64,000 nt of DNA from an uncultured Eubacteriales bacterium. GTDB lineage: Bacteria > Bacillota > Clostridia > Oscillospirales > Acutalibacteraceae. Positions 7,466 through 16,300 of the stretch are shown in pieces. The position numbers were made by a program, and so were the translations under genes. The notes under the pieces were generated by a model that was not told the DNA's origin, made no database searches, and was given only the letters and a program-made list of their open reading frames with translations. Every line of letters starts with the position of its first letter. Position 1 is the stretch's first letter. Location: the NCBI GenBank assembly GCA_934667845.1, contig CAKUMQ010000009.1, positions 1-64,000 of the forward strand. Direction: 5' to 3'.

Positions 7466-10400
7466 ATGACAGCGGAAGAACTGCTGAAGGCACGCGCCGA
7501 AGCGCTGGGCAGCGCGGTGCAGAGCCGGTCGGACAACGGAAATTGGAGCTATGTCCTCAATCGCGGCGAAACGCCGGAGGAAGCGGCGTTCGCTCCGGTG
7601 ACGGGGACGTTTTTCCCGGCGGTCGAGGGCGATGTGCTGTGGCTGCGCACGGCGTATACCGTGCCGGAGCGGGCCGAGGACCTGCCGATTGCGGGCGAAC
7701 GGATCTACCTGACCTCCAACGTGTTCATTTGCGCCGGAACGGTCTGGATCGACGGCGAAAAGGTGTTTGACGTCCCCTACTGGATGGACATCACCCGCCC
7801 GGACGTGACGGTGGCGGAAAAGGCGGAGCCGGGGCGGACGCACACGGTCTGCATCCGGCTGACGCTGCCGCGGCTGTTCACGGGCGACGGCTTTCACTAT
7901 CTCGCGCATATCGGCTGCCAAGCGGCGGATGACCTCGCCTTTTCCGTTGCGGCATTTTCCGAGGAGCTGCGCTATGCCGCGTCGCTGCCCGGCACGCAGG
8001 AGACGCTTGACGGCATCCGCCGGGAGCTGTGCACGCGGATCGCGGACTGCCCCGCCTCGGGGCTGTCCGCGCTGCTGGCATCGCTTCGGGCGCGATTTGA
8101 GCCGTTTCGCGCCGCCGCCAAGGCGCACACGGTGCACCTGGTGGCGCATTCCCATATCGACATCGACTGGCAGTGGGACCGCGAGGACACCTATAACGTG
8201 GCGCGCGGCAATTTTGCCACAATGACCGCCATCATGGACGAGAATCCCGATTTCCGGTTTTCCCAGAGTCAGCCTGCTCTGTACCACTTTGTGGAGGAGC
8301 GGTGGCCGGAGCTGTTTGCCAAAATGCAGGAGGCGACGGCACGGGGCAGCTGGGACTGCTCCAATGCGGCGCGCTGGGTGGAGTCTGACCTCAATATGGT
8401 GGACGGCGAGTCGCTTGCGCACGGGCTGCTCTACGGCAAGCGGTACATCCGCGAAAAGTTCGGAAAAGAGCCGTGCGTCTGCCATGAGCCGGACACGTTC
8501 GGCCATCCGCGCACGCTGCCGCAGTTTCTGCGCAAGGCGGGCGTGAGCTATTTCTTCCACATGCGGGGCGAGGCATCGCACATCGTCCACTGGTTCCGCG
8601 CGCCGGACGGCAGCACGCTGCTGGCGGTGGCGGATCAGCACAAGGGCGTGCTCGAGATCCCGCGGCTGATCAATAACGCGCTGCGCTATGAGCGGGAGTG
8701 CCGCCTGCACGATTCGCTGTATATGTTCGGCGTCGGCGACCACGGCGGCGGACCGAGCCGCCAGGACATCGCGCGGCTTGCGCGGCTGAACGAAAGCCCG
8801 ATGATGCCGTGCCTGCAATTTTCCACGCTCGAGGACTTTTTCGACGCCGTGCATGAGCAGGCGGCTTCGGCGGATATCGCGACGCTGGACGGTGAGCTGG
8901 GGCCGGTGTTCGAGGGCTGCTACACCTCCCATGCGGATATGAAGGATGCGCACCGGCGGCTGGAGAACCGTCTGCTGCAGGCGGACGCGGTCAACTTCCT
9001 GCGGGTGCAGGCGGGGCTGCCGGCGGATACCGCCGCCGTCGAGGCGCTGTGGAAGTTGCTGCTGGAATTCCAGTTCCACGACACCATCTGCGGCTGCTCG
9101 GTGCATGCGACCTATGAGCGGGATGTGCCGCTTGCGGAGGAGGCGTGCGCCGCGCTGGATGCCTATATCGACAAGGCGCTGCGCGAGTTGTCGGGCGCAA
9201 ACGGCGATCCCGACCGCGTGGCGGTGTGGAACCTCTGCCCGTTTGAGCGGGACGAGCCGGTGCGGCTCGACCGCGCGGACGTGCACCCCGCCGACGCGGA
9301 CGGCAAGCCGCTGCCCTGTCAGCTGATCGACGGCGGCGTGTGGTTTATCGCCGAAAAGCTGCCGCCGCTTAGCAAGCGCGAGTACCGGCTGCTGCCCGGC
9401 GCGCCGGAGGCGGAGCCGCTGCCCGGGACCTGGGACTGCGCCGTGGAGACGGCGGCATTTTCCTTCCGGCTGCACCCGCAGTACGGCATCATCGAGCGGA
9501 TGACGGACAAGCGCGGCGGGCAAAAGCCGGTGTTTGAGCGGGATTTCACCGCCGAGGCGCGGTCGGGATATACCTACAATTATGACAACGGCGTGCTGCA
9601 TCTCGACTACGAGCTGCCGCACCCGCGCTCCGCCTGGATCATCGGGCCGGTCGCCCGCCGCGAGACGCTGCTGGAGGCGAAGCCGCGGCTTATTGCCCGC
9701 GGCGCGGTCGCCGATGTGGTCGAGGTCACGCGTAAGGGCGGGCACTCGACGTTTGTGCAGCGGATGTGGTTTTATAAATCGCTGCCCCGCGTGGATTTCT
9801 TCACCGATGCCGACTGGCAGGAGCAGGGCACGCCGGACAGCGCCGCGCCGATGCTGCTGTTTTCGCTGCATCCCGAGCTGACGGGGCAGATCCGCGCCCG
9901 CTTTTCCGTCCCCGGCGGCGTGCATGAAAAAGCGCCGGACGGGCTGGCGCACGCCTGCTTAAGCTGGGCGGACGTGTCGGATGAGAACTACGGCTTCACG
10001 CTCTGCAACGACAACAAATACGGCTGCACCGTATCGGGCGCCACGCTGTCGATGCACTGCCTGCGCTCCTCCTATCAGCCGGATAAAATTGCCGACATCG
10101 GCAGCCACCGCTTTGCTTTTGCGCTGTATCCCCATGCGGGGGACTGCCGCCCGGACAAAGCGGCGCGGCAGGGGCGGGCGTTTAACAGCCCCGTGCGCCT
10201 GACGCCGGCGGGAGACGCCGTGCCGTCAGGGCTGTGCCTGCATGCCGACGGCGCCGTTATCGGCGGCGTCAAGCCGGGCGAGGACGGCGGCGCGGTGGTG
10301 CGGCTGTACGACGTCTGCGGCAGGGGCGGACGGTTCCTGCTGACCCTGGCCGCCCCGGTCAAAGCGGCAAAAGAGGTGGATATCACCGAGCGCGACGCGA

Positions 10401-10504
10401 TCGGGCGGCCGCTGACGGCGGCGGGGAATACCGTGTCGGGCGAGCTTGCGCCGTATGAGATCCGCACGCTGCACCTCACCTTCGCCGGACAGGCGGAGAA
10501 ATAA
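7466..10504 (+). CDS. Glycoside hydrolase family 38 alpha-mannosidase
   Basis: A 1012-residue GH38 enzyme. The zinc-site motif HSHIDIDWQW begins at residue 228, and the nucleophile region HEPDTFGHP is near residue 340 (Asp343 in the PDTFGH stretch is the likely nucleophile). The N-terminal 220 residues form the beta-sandwich seen in long GH38 enzymes; the C-terminal 450 residues form the beta-rich domains. It hydrolyses alpha-mannosidic bonds. There is no signal peptide, so it acts on imported or internal oligosaccharides. The SD AAAGGAGAGG follows mgtC closely. A terminator follows at 10524. It is only distantly like the second GH38 at 41180. Confidence 0.92.
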   Translation: MTAEELLKARAEALGSAVQSRSDNGNWSYVLNRGETPEEAAFAPVTGTFFPAVEGDVLWLRTAYTVPERAEDLPIAGERIYLTSNVFICAGTVWIDGEKVFDVPYWMDITRPDVTVAEKAEPGRTHTVCIRLTLPRLFTGDGFHYLAHIGCQAADDLAFSVAAFSEELRYAASLPGTQETLDGIRRELCTRIADCPASGLSALLASLRARFEPFRAAAKAHTVHLVAHSHIDIDWQWDREDTYNVARGNFATMTAIMDENPDFRFSQSQPALYHFVEERWPELFAKMQEATARGSWDCSNAARWVESDLNMVDGESLAHGLLYGKRYIREKFGKEPCVCHEPDTFGHPRTLPQFLRKAGVSYFFHMRGEASHIVHWFRAPDGSTLLAVADQHKGVLEIPRLINNALRYERECRLHDSLYMFGVGDHGGGPSRQDIARLARLNESPMMPCLQFSTLEDFFDAVHEQAASADIATLDGELGPVFEGCYTSHADMKDAHRRLENRLLQADAVNFLRVQAGLPADTAAVEALWKLLLEFQFHDTICGCSVHATYERDVPLAEEACAALDAYIDKALRELSGANGDPDRVAVWNLCPFERDEPVRLDRADVHPADADGKPLPCQLIDGGVWFIAEKLPPLSKREYRLLPGAPEAEPLPGTWDCAVETAAFSFRLHPQYGIIERMTDKRGGQKPVFERDFTAEARSGYTYNYDNGVLHLDYELPHPRSAWIIGPVARRETLLEAKPRLIARGAVADVVEVTRKGGHSTFVQRMWFYKSLPRVDFFTDADWQEQGTPDSAAPMLLFSLHPELTGQIRARFSVPGGVHEKAPDGLAHACLSWADVSDENYGFTLCNDNKYGCTVSGATLSMHCLRSSYQPDKIADIGSHRFAFALYPHAGDCRPDKAARQGRAFNSPVRLTPAGDAVPSGLCLHADGAVIGGVKPGEDGGAVVRLYDVCGRGGRFLLTLAAPVKAAKEVDITERDAIGRPLTAAGNTVSGELAPYEIRTLHLTFAGQAEK

Positions 10505-10514
10505 CGTCCCACGG

Positions 10515-10567
10515 ATGAAAAACGGCGGGCGGCACACACTTTTGTGTACCGCCCGCCTGCTTTTTGG
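10515..10567. terminator. Bidirectional terminator between GH38 and beta-helix genes
   Basis: A 15-bp stem with one mismatch (10524-10538 with 10543-10557, loop CTTT) has T-runs on both sides: CTTTTT on the plus strand and GTTTTT on the minus strand. It serves two convergent genes. Confidence 0.88.
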
Positions 10568-10579
10568 GGGGGAATGGGA

Positions 10580-12916
10580 TCAGAAAGTGATGTTTTTCTG
10601 GTTGACCGGCACGGTGATCTCCTGGGACGAAATGTTGTAGATGCCGCCGGTCACGCCGCTGCTTTTGACGATTTTCGACTCCTTGAGGTAGTTGTTGACC
10701 ACAGTCAGCGAGCCGCCGGTGACATAATACTGATAATCCTTATTATAGCTCGAATACATGTTCACGGCGGTGATCTTGCTGTTGTTGCTCTCGAGCAGCG
10801 CATAGCCGCGGTAGACAAAGTTATTGCGCATGAACACGCCGGAGCTGCCGGTGACCTTCAAAAACGTCAGGTTGTTGCGGGTAAAGACGAGGGTATTTTT
10901 GCGCACATCGGTCTCCCACTCAGCGATATGCTCCTCAAAGCCGTAGCTGCCGCCCGCCTGCTGTCCGCCGTTGGCGAGGCAGGCGTCAATGATGCCGTTG
11001 TCGCTGTTTTTGATGTGGACGCCGTTTTTGTGGAACGCACCGGTCAGACGGCGTACCACGAAGCTGTCAGCGCCGCTCATCTCCACGCCGTTCCAGCAGC
11101 CGAACATGCCGACGTTGACGACGTAGCAGCCCGAAGCCTTGCCGCGGATGGCGTAGGCGTAGGCCTTCGGGCTCTTGCCCGACTTCATCATGCCGTTCTT
11201 CGGGTAATAAATTTTAAAGCCCATCGCACCGGCGTTTTTGCCGTTTAAGGTGATGAACGCGGTGTCGGTGTCGGATTTGCCCTCGCCGTAGGTGCAGAAC
11301 AGCGCCACGCCGGCATAGGGGGTGTTTTCCAGACCGGAGACATAGTTGCCCGTGCCGATCAGACGGGTGTTGGCGGGGACCGTCAGCGGGCGGCTGATCA
11401 GATAGGCGCCGCCGGGGATGTAGACATAGCCGCCGCCGTTTTTGGACGCCGCCGCAAGCGCCTTTTCAAAGGCGGCGGTGTCATCGGTGGAAAAGTCGTC
11501 ATCCGCGCCGTAATCGGTGACGACAAACAGGCTTTTCTTCGTCGGCTGCGCCGGAGCGACGGAGGATTCCTTCACCGTGACCGAGGCGGTCGATTTTTCG
11601 ATCATGCCCGCTTCCTTGCCCTTGACGGTGCAGTTGAACAGCTTCGCGGTGTAGGAGCTGGTGTTGACGATGCCGATGTTCGAGCCCTCGAGCGTGCACT
11701 CGGCGAACAGCGCGCCCATATCGGTGTACAGATAGGGCAGCTCGACGGCGGTCTCGGCGTTTTTGACCGTCACGCGGTAAAGCTCGGGATAGGACTCAGC
11801 GTCGTCGCTGCGGGTGGTCGCGGCGGTGGCGATGCCGGTCGCAAAGCCGTCAAACGTGCAGTCGGAGATCATGACGTCCTCGCAGCCGGAGATCATAAAG
11901 CCGGTCGAGCCCTTCATCGCGGAGCGGATGGCGGACTCGGAGGGCGCATGGTACTTGCTGCCCGCGGACGCCCAGAATGACGGGGCAAAATGTACGTTTT
12001 CGACCACGTCCACCTCGGCGCCGTAATAATAGGCGAGGCCGGTGTGCAGCACGGTGCCGCGCACGTGGGAGACGGTGGCGAGACCGTGGGCATGACCGCC
12101 GGTCACGCCCACGCCGATGCCCTTGTAGCTGTTGAGCAGCGTCACGTCCGAGACGGTGAAGCCGCCGCCGTTATTGGCGAGGATGGTGTAATCCGCCTTG
12201 ACCGGGGAGGAGGCGGACTGCTTCGGATAATACACGGTCAGCCCGTTTAAGCCCGCGGCGCTGCCGTCGAGGTCAAACACCGCCTTGGTCGTCTCGGCGG
12301 AGATCACGGTGCCGGATACGCCCTTGGCGCTGCCGCTGTAATCGCCCTTGAGCGTGACCTGCCCCTTGACGGTCACGGTGCCGGTCACCTTATATGTACC
12401 CGCGGGCAGATACACAATGCCGCCGCCATAGGTGGTCTGGCATTTGTTGATGGCGTTCTGGATCGCCTCGGTGGCGTCCTTTTTGCCGGTCTTGTCGGCG
12501 GAAAAAGGCGCCTGTGTGGCGTCGACCGTCACCACAAAAACGTCCTTGCTGTTCAGCGAATTGGTCACCAGACGGGGCTTTTGCTTCCCGCCGGATGAAG
12601 CGGTCGTGGTATTCGTGGCGCTCGTCTCCTTTGAGGACTTTTTGGTCGTCTGCGGCTTGTTCTGGCTGCCGGAGGAAGCGTCCGGCTTCTGCGCGGCGGT
12701 CGTGCCGTCCGGAGTCGCGGCAGCGCTGTCCTCGGCGGACGGATCTGCCGATTCGGGCGCGGACGGCTCCGCGTCGGAGGCGTCGGACGCGGCGGTGCTT
12801 TCCGGCTCGCCCGACGTGTCGGCGGGCGTTTCCGTACATCCCGCAAACAGCAGACCGCACAGCAGCGCGGAGAGGAGCAGAGCCGTCAGACGGCGCGCAA
12901 AGCGGGGGATAGTCAT
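10580..12916 (-). CDS. Lipoprotein with two pectate-lyase-like parallel beta-helix modules
   Basis: A 778-residue lipoprotein. The lipobox is LFAGC (Cys27), followed by an acidic Ser/Thr/Glu-rich linker to about residue 130. Module 1 (about 140-450) begins with a DATEAIQNAIN helix and GGGIVYLPAGTY, the start of a pectate-lyase-3-type right-handed beta-helix. Module 2 (about 480-775) repeats this plan with DYGADDD, DDTAAFEKAL and GGGYVYIPGGAY. Such folds are found in polysaccharide lyases, hydrolases and binding proteins; no catalytic residues can be assigned. The start ATG at 12916 is chosen because AAAGGTGG and the signal peptide follow from it; an upstream in-frame extension lacks both. Promoter at 12977-13005. 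Confidence 0.85.
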   Translation of the reverse strand: MTIPRFARRLTALLLSALLCGLLFAGCTETPADTSGEPESTAASDASDAEPSAPESADPSAEDSAAATPDGTTAAQKPDASSGSQNKPQTTKKSSKETSATNTTTASSGGKQKPRLVTNSLNSKDVFVVTVDATQAPFSADKTGKKDATEAIQNAINKCQTTYGGGIVYLPAGTYKVTGTVTVKGQVTLKGDYSGSAKGVSGTVISAETTKAVFDLDGSAAGLNGLTVYYPKQSASSPVKADYTILANNGGGFTVSDVTLLNSYKGIGVGVTGGHAHGLATVSHVRGTVLHTGLAYYYGAEVDVVENVHFAPSFWASAGSKYHAPSESAIRSAMKGSTGFMISGCEDVMISDCTFDGFATGIATAATTRSDDAESYPELYRVTVKNAETAVELPYLYTDMGALFAECTLEGSNIGIVNTSSYTAKLFNCTVKGKEAGMIEKSTASVTVKESSVAPAQPTKKSLFVVTDYGADDDFSTDDTAAFEKALAAASKNGGGYVYIPGGAYLISRPLTVPANTRLIGTGNYVSGLENTPYAGVALFCTYGEGKSDTDTAFITLNGKNAGAMGFKIYYPKNGMMKSGKSPKAYAYAIRGKASGCYVVNVGMFGCWNGVEMSGADSFVVRRLTGAFHKNGVHIKNSDNGIIDACLANGGQQAGGSYGFEEHIAEWETDVRKNTLVFTRNNLTFLKVTGSSGVFMRNNFVYRGYALLESNNSKITAVNMYSSYNKDYQYYVTGGSLTVVNNYLKESKIVKSSGVTGGIYNISSQEITVPVNQKNITF

Positions 12917-12976
12917 AGCGGTATTCCACCTTTCTGAAATGTAAGACAAATCGGTATCGCGGTTTGATCTGTGTTC

Positions 12977-13005
12977 AGTATACCACGCGGCGAAAAAAAG
13001 TGCAA
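12977..13005 (-). promoter_or_regulatory. Promoter of the beta-helix lipoprotein
   Basis: Minus-strand TTGCAC (13000-13005), 17-bp spacer, TATACT (12977-12982), about 60 bp upstream of the ATG at 12916. Confidence 0.72.
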
Positions 13006-13079
13006 GAGGGAATTTGTATTTTCGATAAATGTGGGAAAAGTGTCCATTTTTTGAACGGAACGGGCGAAAAAGCAAGATC

Positions 13080-13088
13080 TGCTATAAT
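13080..13088 (+). promoter_or_regulatory. Possible extended -10 promoter (TGCTATAAT)
   Basis: TG-C-TATAAT on the plus strand, with no -35 box at normal spacing (TTGAAC is 26 bp away). It may give a second, upstream start for the surface-protein gene; nothing else codes between here and 13348. Confidence 0.3.
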
Positions 13089-13218
13089 AGGAAGAATAGG
13101 GAAGCGCGCACGGCGGGGCAAAAAACATTTGACAGCCCATTCGGGCGGTTTTTCGGGCGGCGGCGGGTTAAATTCCGGTAAAATTCAGCGAAAATGCGGA
13201 TAAAGGCAAAAAAATCCC

Positions 13219-13247
13219 TTGACAACGGAATTGTTTTGGCGTATTAT
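13219..13247 (+). promoter_or_regulatory. Strong promoter of the surface-protein / glycan-uptake locus
   Basis: Consensus TTGACA (13219-13224), exactly 17 bp, TATTAT (13242-13247), about 95 bp before the start codon at 13348. The most consensus-like promoter in this region, probably driving the surface protein and possibly the downstream uptake genes. Confidence 0.8.
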
Positions 13248-13347
13248 ATAAATACGCGGACGGCTTTGTAATACAAACGCGTTTTACACTGCCGCCGGAC
13301 AAAACGGAAGTAGGCAGACCCTATATACATAAGGAGGTTATGCAAAC

Positions 13348-16300
13348 ATGAAACTTGCGCGAAACAAACGGATCCTGGCGGGCTTCGCTGCGCTGGCGAT
13401 CCTGGCCGGCGTTCTGTGCGCCAACCTGGTGATCGTGCGCGCGAACGCCGAGTCGGCGCGGACGACGCGGACACCCGAGGACATCGTCCTTGTCGATCTC
13501 AACGCCGAAAAGGATCTGAAAAATGATTCTATCATCGCCATGGGCGGTGCGACCACGTCCGTTGAAAAGGTAGACGCGGACGAGGCGACCGGCTTCCCGG
13601 GCGGCACGGCCTATGTGGCGGCGTGGAAGAGCGGCCGTCTTGTCGGTATACAGAGAAATGCCGGCAGCTACGCCAAGGATTTCGGCGTGCTGAAGGGCAG
13701 CTATGTGCTCGACGCGTGGGTGTACGTCAGCGACGTCACCAAGCTGTCCCGCGTCCGCATCGATGTGTGCCAGGGAAACTTGGCGGATACCAGAGGGTAT
13801 ATCTTCCAAAAAGGCAAGACGGAGGATATCGACCTGCTGACCGAGGGCGTGCAGACAATACATAACGGCTGGAACCACTTTGTGGCGCCGCTGACCGAGG
13901 CTGATATGAAGTGTTCGGCGGACTACCCGACACAGATCAACTCCTACCGTGTGTTTGACAACGGCGATTCCGGCGCAACGCTGAAGATTGCCTCCCTTGT
14001 GCTGCGCGGCGTGGAGTCGGATGTGTTCGACGGCGGCTTTACTGCGGCGGACGAGAAAAAAGTGAGCGATATGGATACCACGCTCGGCAACCATATCAGC
14101 GTCAAGGATATCGCCACGCTGAAAGAGGGCACGGCGGTCGAGGGACAGCCCACCTCCGGCACGGCATATGTTGTGGATTACAAATCGAGCAAACCTGTGA
14201 CCATGCATTTGCCCGGCATTGGGTTTGAAAATCTCGGCATTGAGGTGGCTGCCGCCGGAAAAATGACGGTGGATGCGTGGATTTATGTCCCGGTAAACAA
14301 CAATCTCAGTCATCTTGTTTTCCGCGCATTCAAGAGTGATACGCTGCAGCAAAACAATTCTAACGTGACTTCAATTGTGGAGAATGCTAACGGCGCTGTG
14401 GTGGGAACTTTTGAGGTGGAGAATACCTATAACAGCAAGAGCGGATGGCAGCACATTGTCCGGGAGGTCAATGTTCCTGCCGGAAAGATCGGCAGTCTCA
14501 GTTTTCATAATCACAAGAAAAACACGCCTATGGTTTCTTTTGCCATCGGCTCCCTGAAGCTGACGGTGGACGGCAAGGACTATGATGTCGTCACCCCCGA
14601 CGACGCTAAGGATGTCTCCAAGGTGCGCAACATCAACGAGGAATACAAGGTCGTCGACACCGCGTTGCTGACCGGCGGCACCGCCGGTGTCCCCTCCGGC
14701 ACGGCGTATTATGTCGATAATTATTCAAACGCCTTCTGGGGCCTGCCGCTCGAGGGTAAGCTCAACATCGACATCTCCAACATGGCGACCTCGTCTAATA
14801 AGTCGGGCAAGCTGTACTATAAGCTCGACACATGGATTTGGATGAAAGATGCAGCGACCGCTAAAGCGGGCAACTTCGTGCTGCGCCTGTTCCCGAACGA
14901 ATTCTCCAATGATGTCGCAAATAAGTCATATATTGAGCGCTGGATATTCAATTACGGTGTCGGCGGCGATGCCGACCTCGATGAGGATACTCCCGGTAAT
15001 CAGACACTGCAAAACGGCTGGAACCATGTGGTGGCGTATGTGGATGATCTTGGCGGTTCGGTCAAGGCTACCGGTGCTACAAAGCTTGATACGGTGTTGC
15101 TCTACACACATAATGCTGATGGTGCATCCAGTAATGGAGGAGCGACCAACCGCACCAGCTATGCCCTTGCCTCCCTGCAGATTCTCCCCGTGACCGAGGT
15201 CAACGACGTGATCGCGATGATCAACGCGCTGCCCGCGACGGTGACGTATGCCGACAAAGCGGCGGTCGAGGCGGCTCGCGCGGCGCTGGATGCGCTGGAT
15301 GCCACCAATCAGAAGCGCGTGACCGATTCGGTCGGCACCCGTCTGACCGCTGCGGAGGAAGCTATCGCCGCCTGCAAGGCGAAGATCACGGCGGTAGAGG
15401 AGAAGATCGACGCGATCGGCGACAACGTGACGCTTGATTCTGCGGCGGCGATCAAAGAGGCAGAGGATGCCTACAACGCGCTGACCGCTGCCGAAAAGGC
15501 GGATGTGTCCAATGCGGCCAAGCTGACCGCCGCCCGTGCGGCATATGATAAGCTCGTCAAGGATAACGCGACGGCGGATAAGGTCATTGCGGCGATCAAC
15601 GAGATCGGCGAGGTGACGCTCGAGAGCGAGAGCAAGATCGTCGCGGCAGAGGCGCTGTATGCCGAGCTGTCCGACGACCAGAAAACGCTCGTGACCAACT
15701 ACGAGACGCTGACCGCTGCCCGCGCGAAATATGACGCGCTGAAAGCGGATAAGGACGCCGAGGACGCGTTCAACGCCAAGGTGGACGCCATCGGTGACGT
15801 GACGCTCGACTCCAAGGCGGCGATCGAGGAAGCCGAGACGGCGTATGCGGCGCTGACCGATACGCAGAAGGCGGCAGTTGCCGACGCGAAAGCGAAGCTG
15901 GATGCCGCCCGTGCAAAATATGACGCCATGGCAGCGCTGGAGGCGAAAGCCAAGCCGGTGCGCGAGGCGATTGACGCGATCGGCGACGTGACGCTGGATT
16001 CCAAGGACAAGATCGAGGCTGCCGAGGCGGCGTATAACGAGCTGACCGAGGAAGAAAAAGCCTATGTGACCAACTATAACACGCTGAAGACTGCGCGCGA
16101 TACCTATAACGACCTGCTGGAATCGGATAAGTATCCGCTGTCCTCCCCGAACTTCGGCTTTGACGTGATCAACAGCCGCTACACCTATGAGGTAAAACGC
16201 GGCGCGAACTTTGTGAATGAGATCAAGCCGGAGCTGGGCACAGGCCATGACGGCTCCGAAAACGGCGCGACGTACCTGCGCGGCATGAAGGCGGGCGACG

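Noticed and set aside
6776..9952. Minus-strand open frame of about 1050 codons opposite mgtC and GH38
   Set aside because: It spans two well-identified plus-strand genes and is rich in Arg/His/Gln shadow composition, with no SD or motif.
13051..13088. TTGAAC to TATAAT promoter upstream of the surface protein
   Set aside because: The spacer is 26 bp. Only the extended -10 form is kept, at low confidence.
15190..16140. CRISPR-like or simple tandem DNA repeat
   Set aside because: The repetition is at protein level inside one reading frame (helical repeats of the surface protein), without constant repeats and unique spacers.
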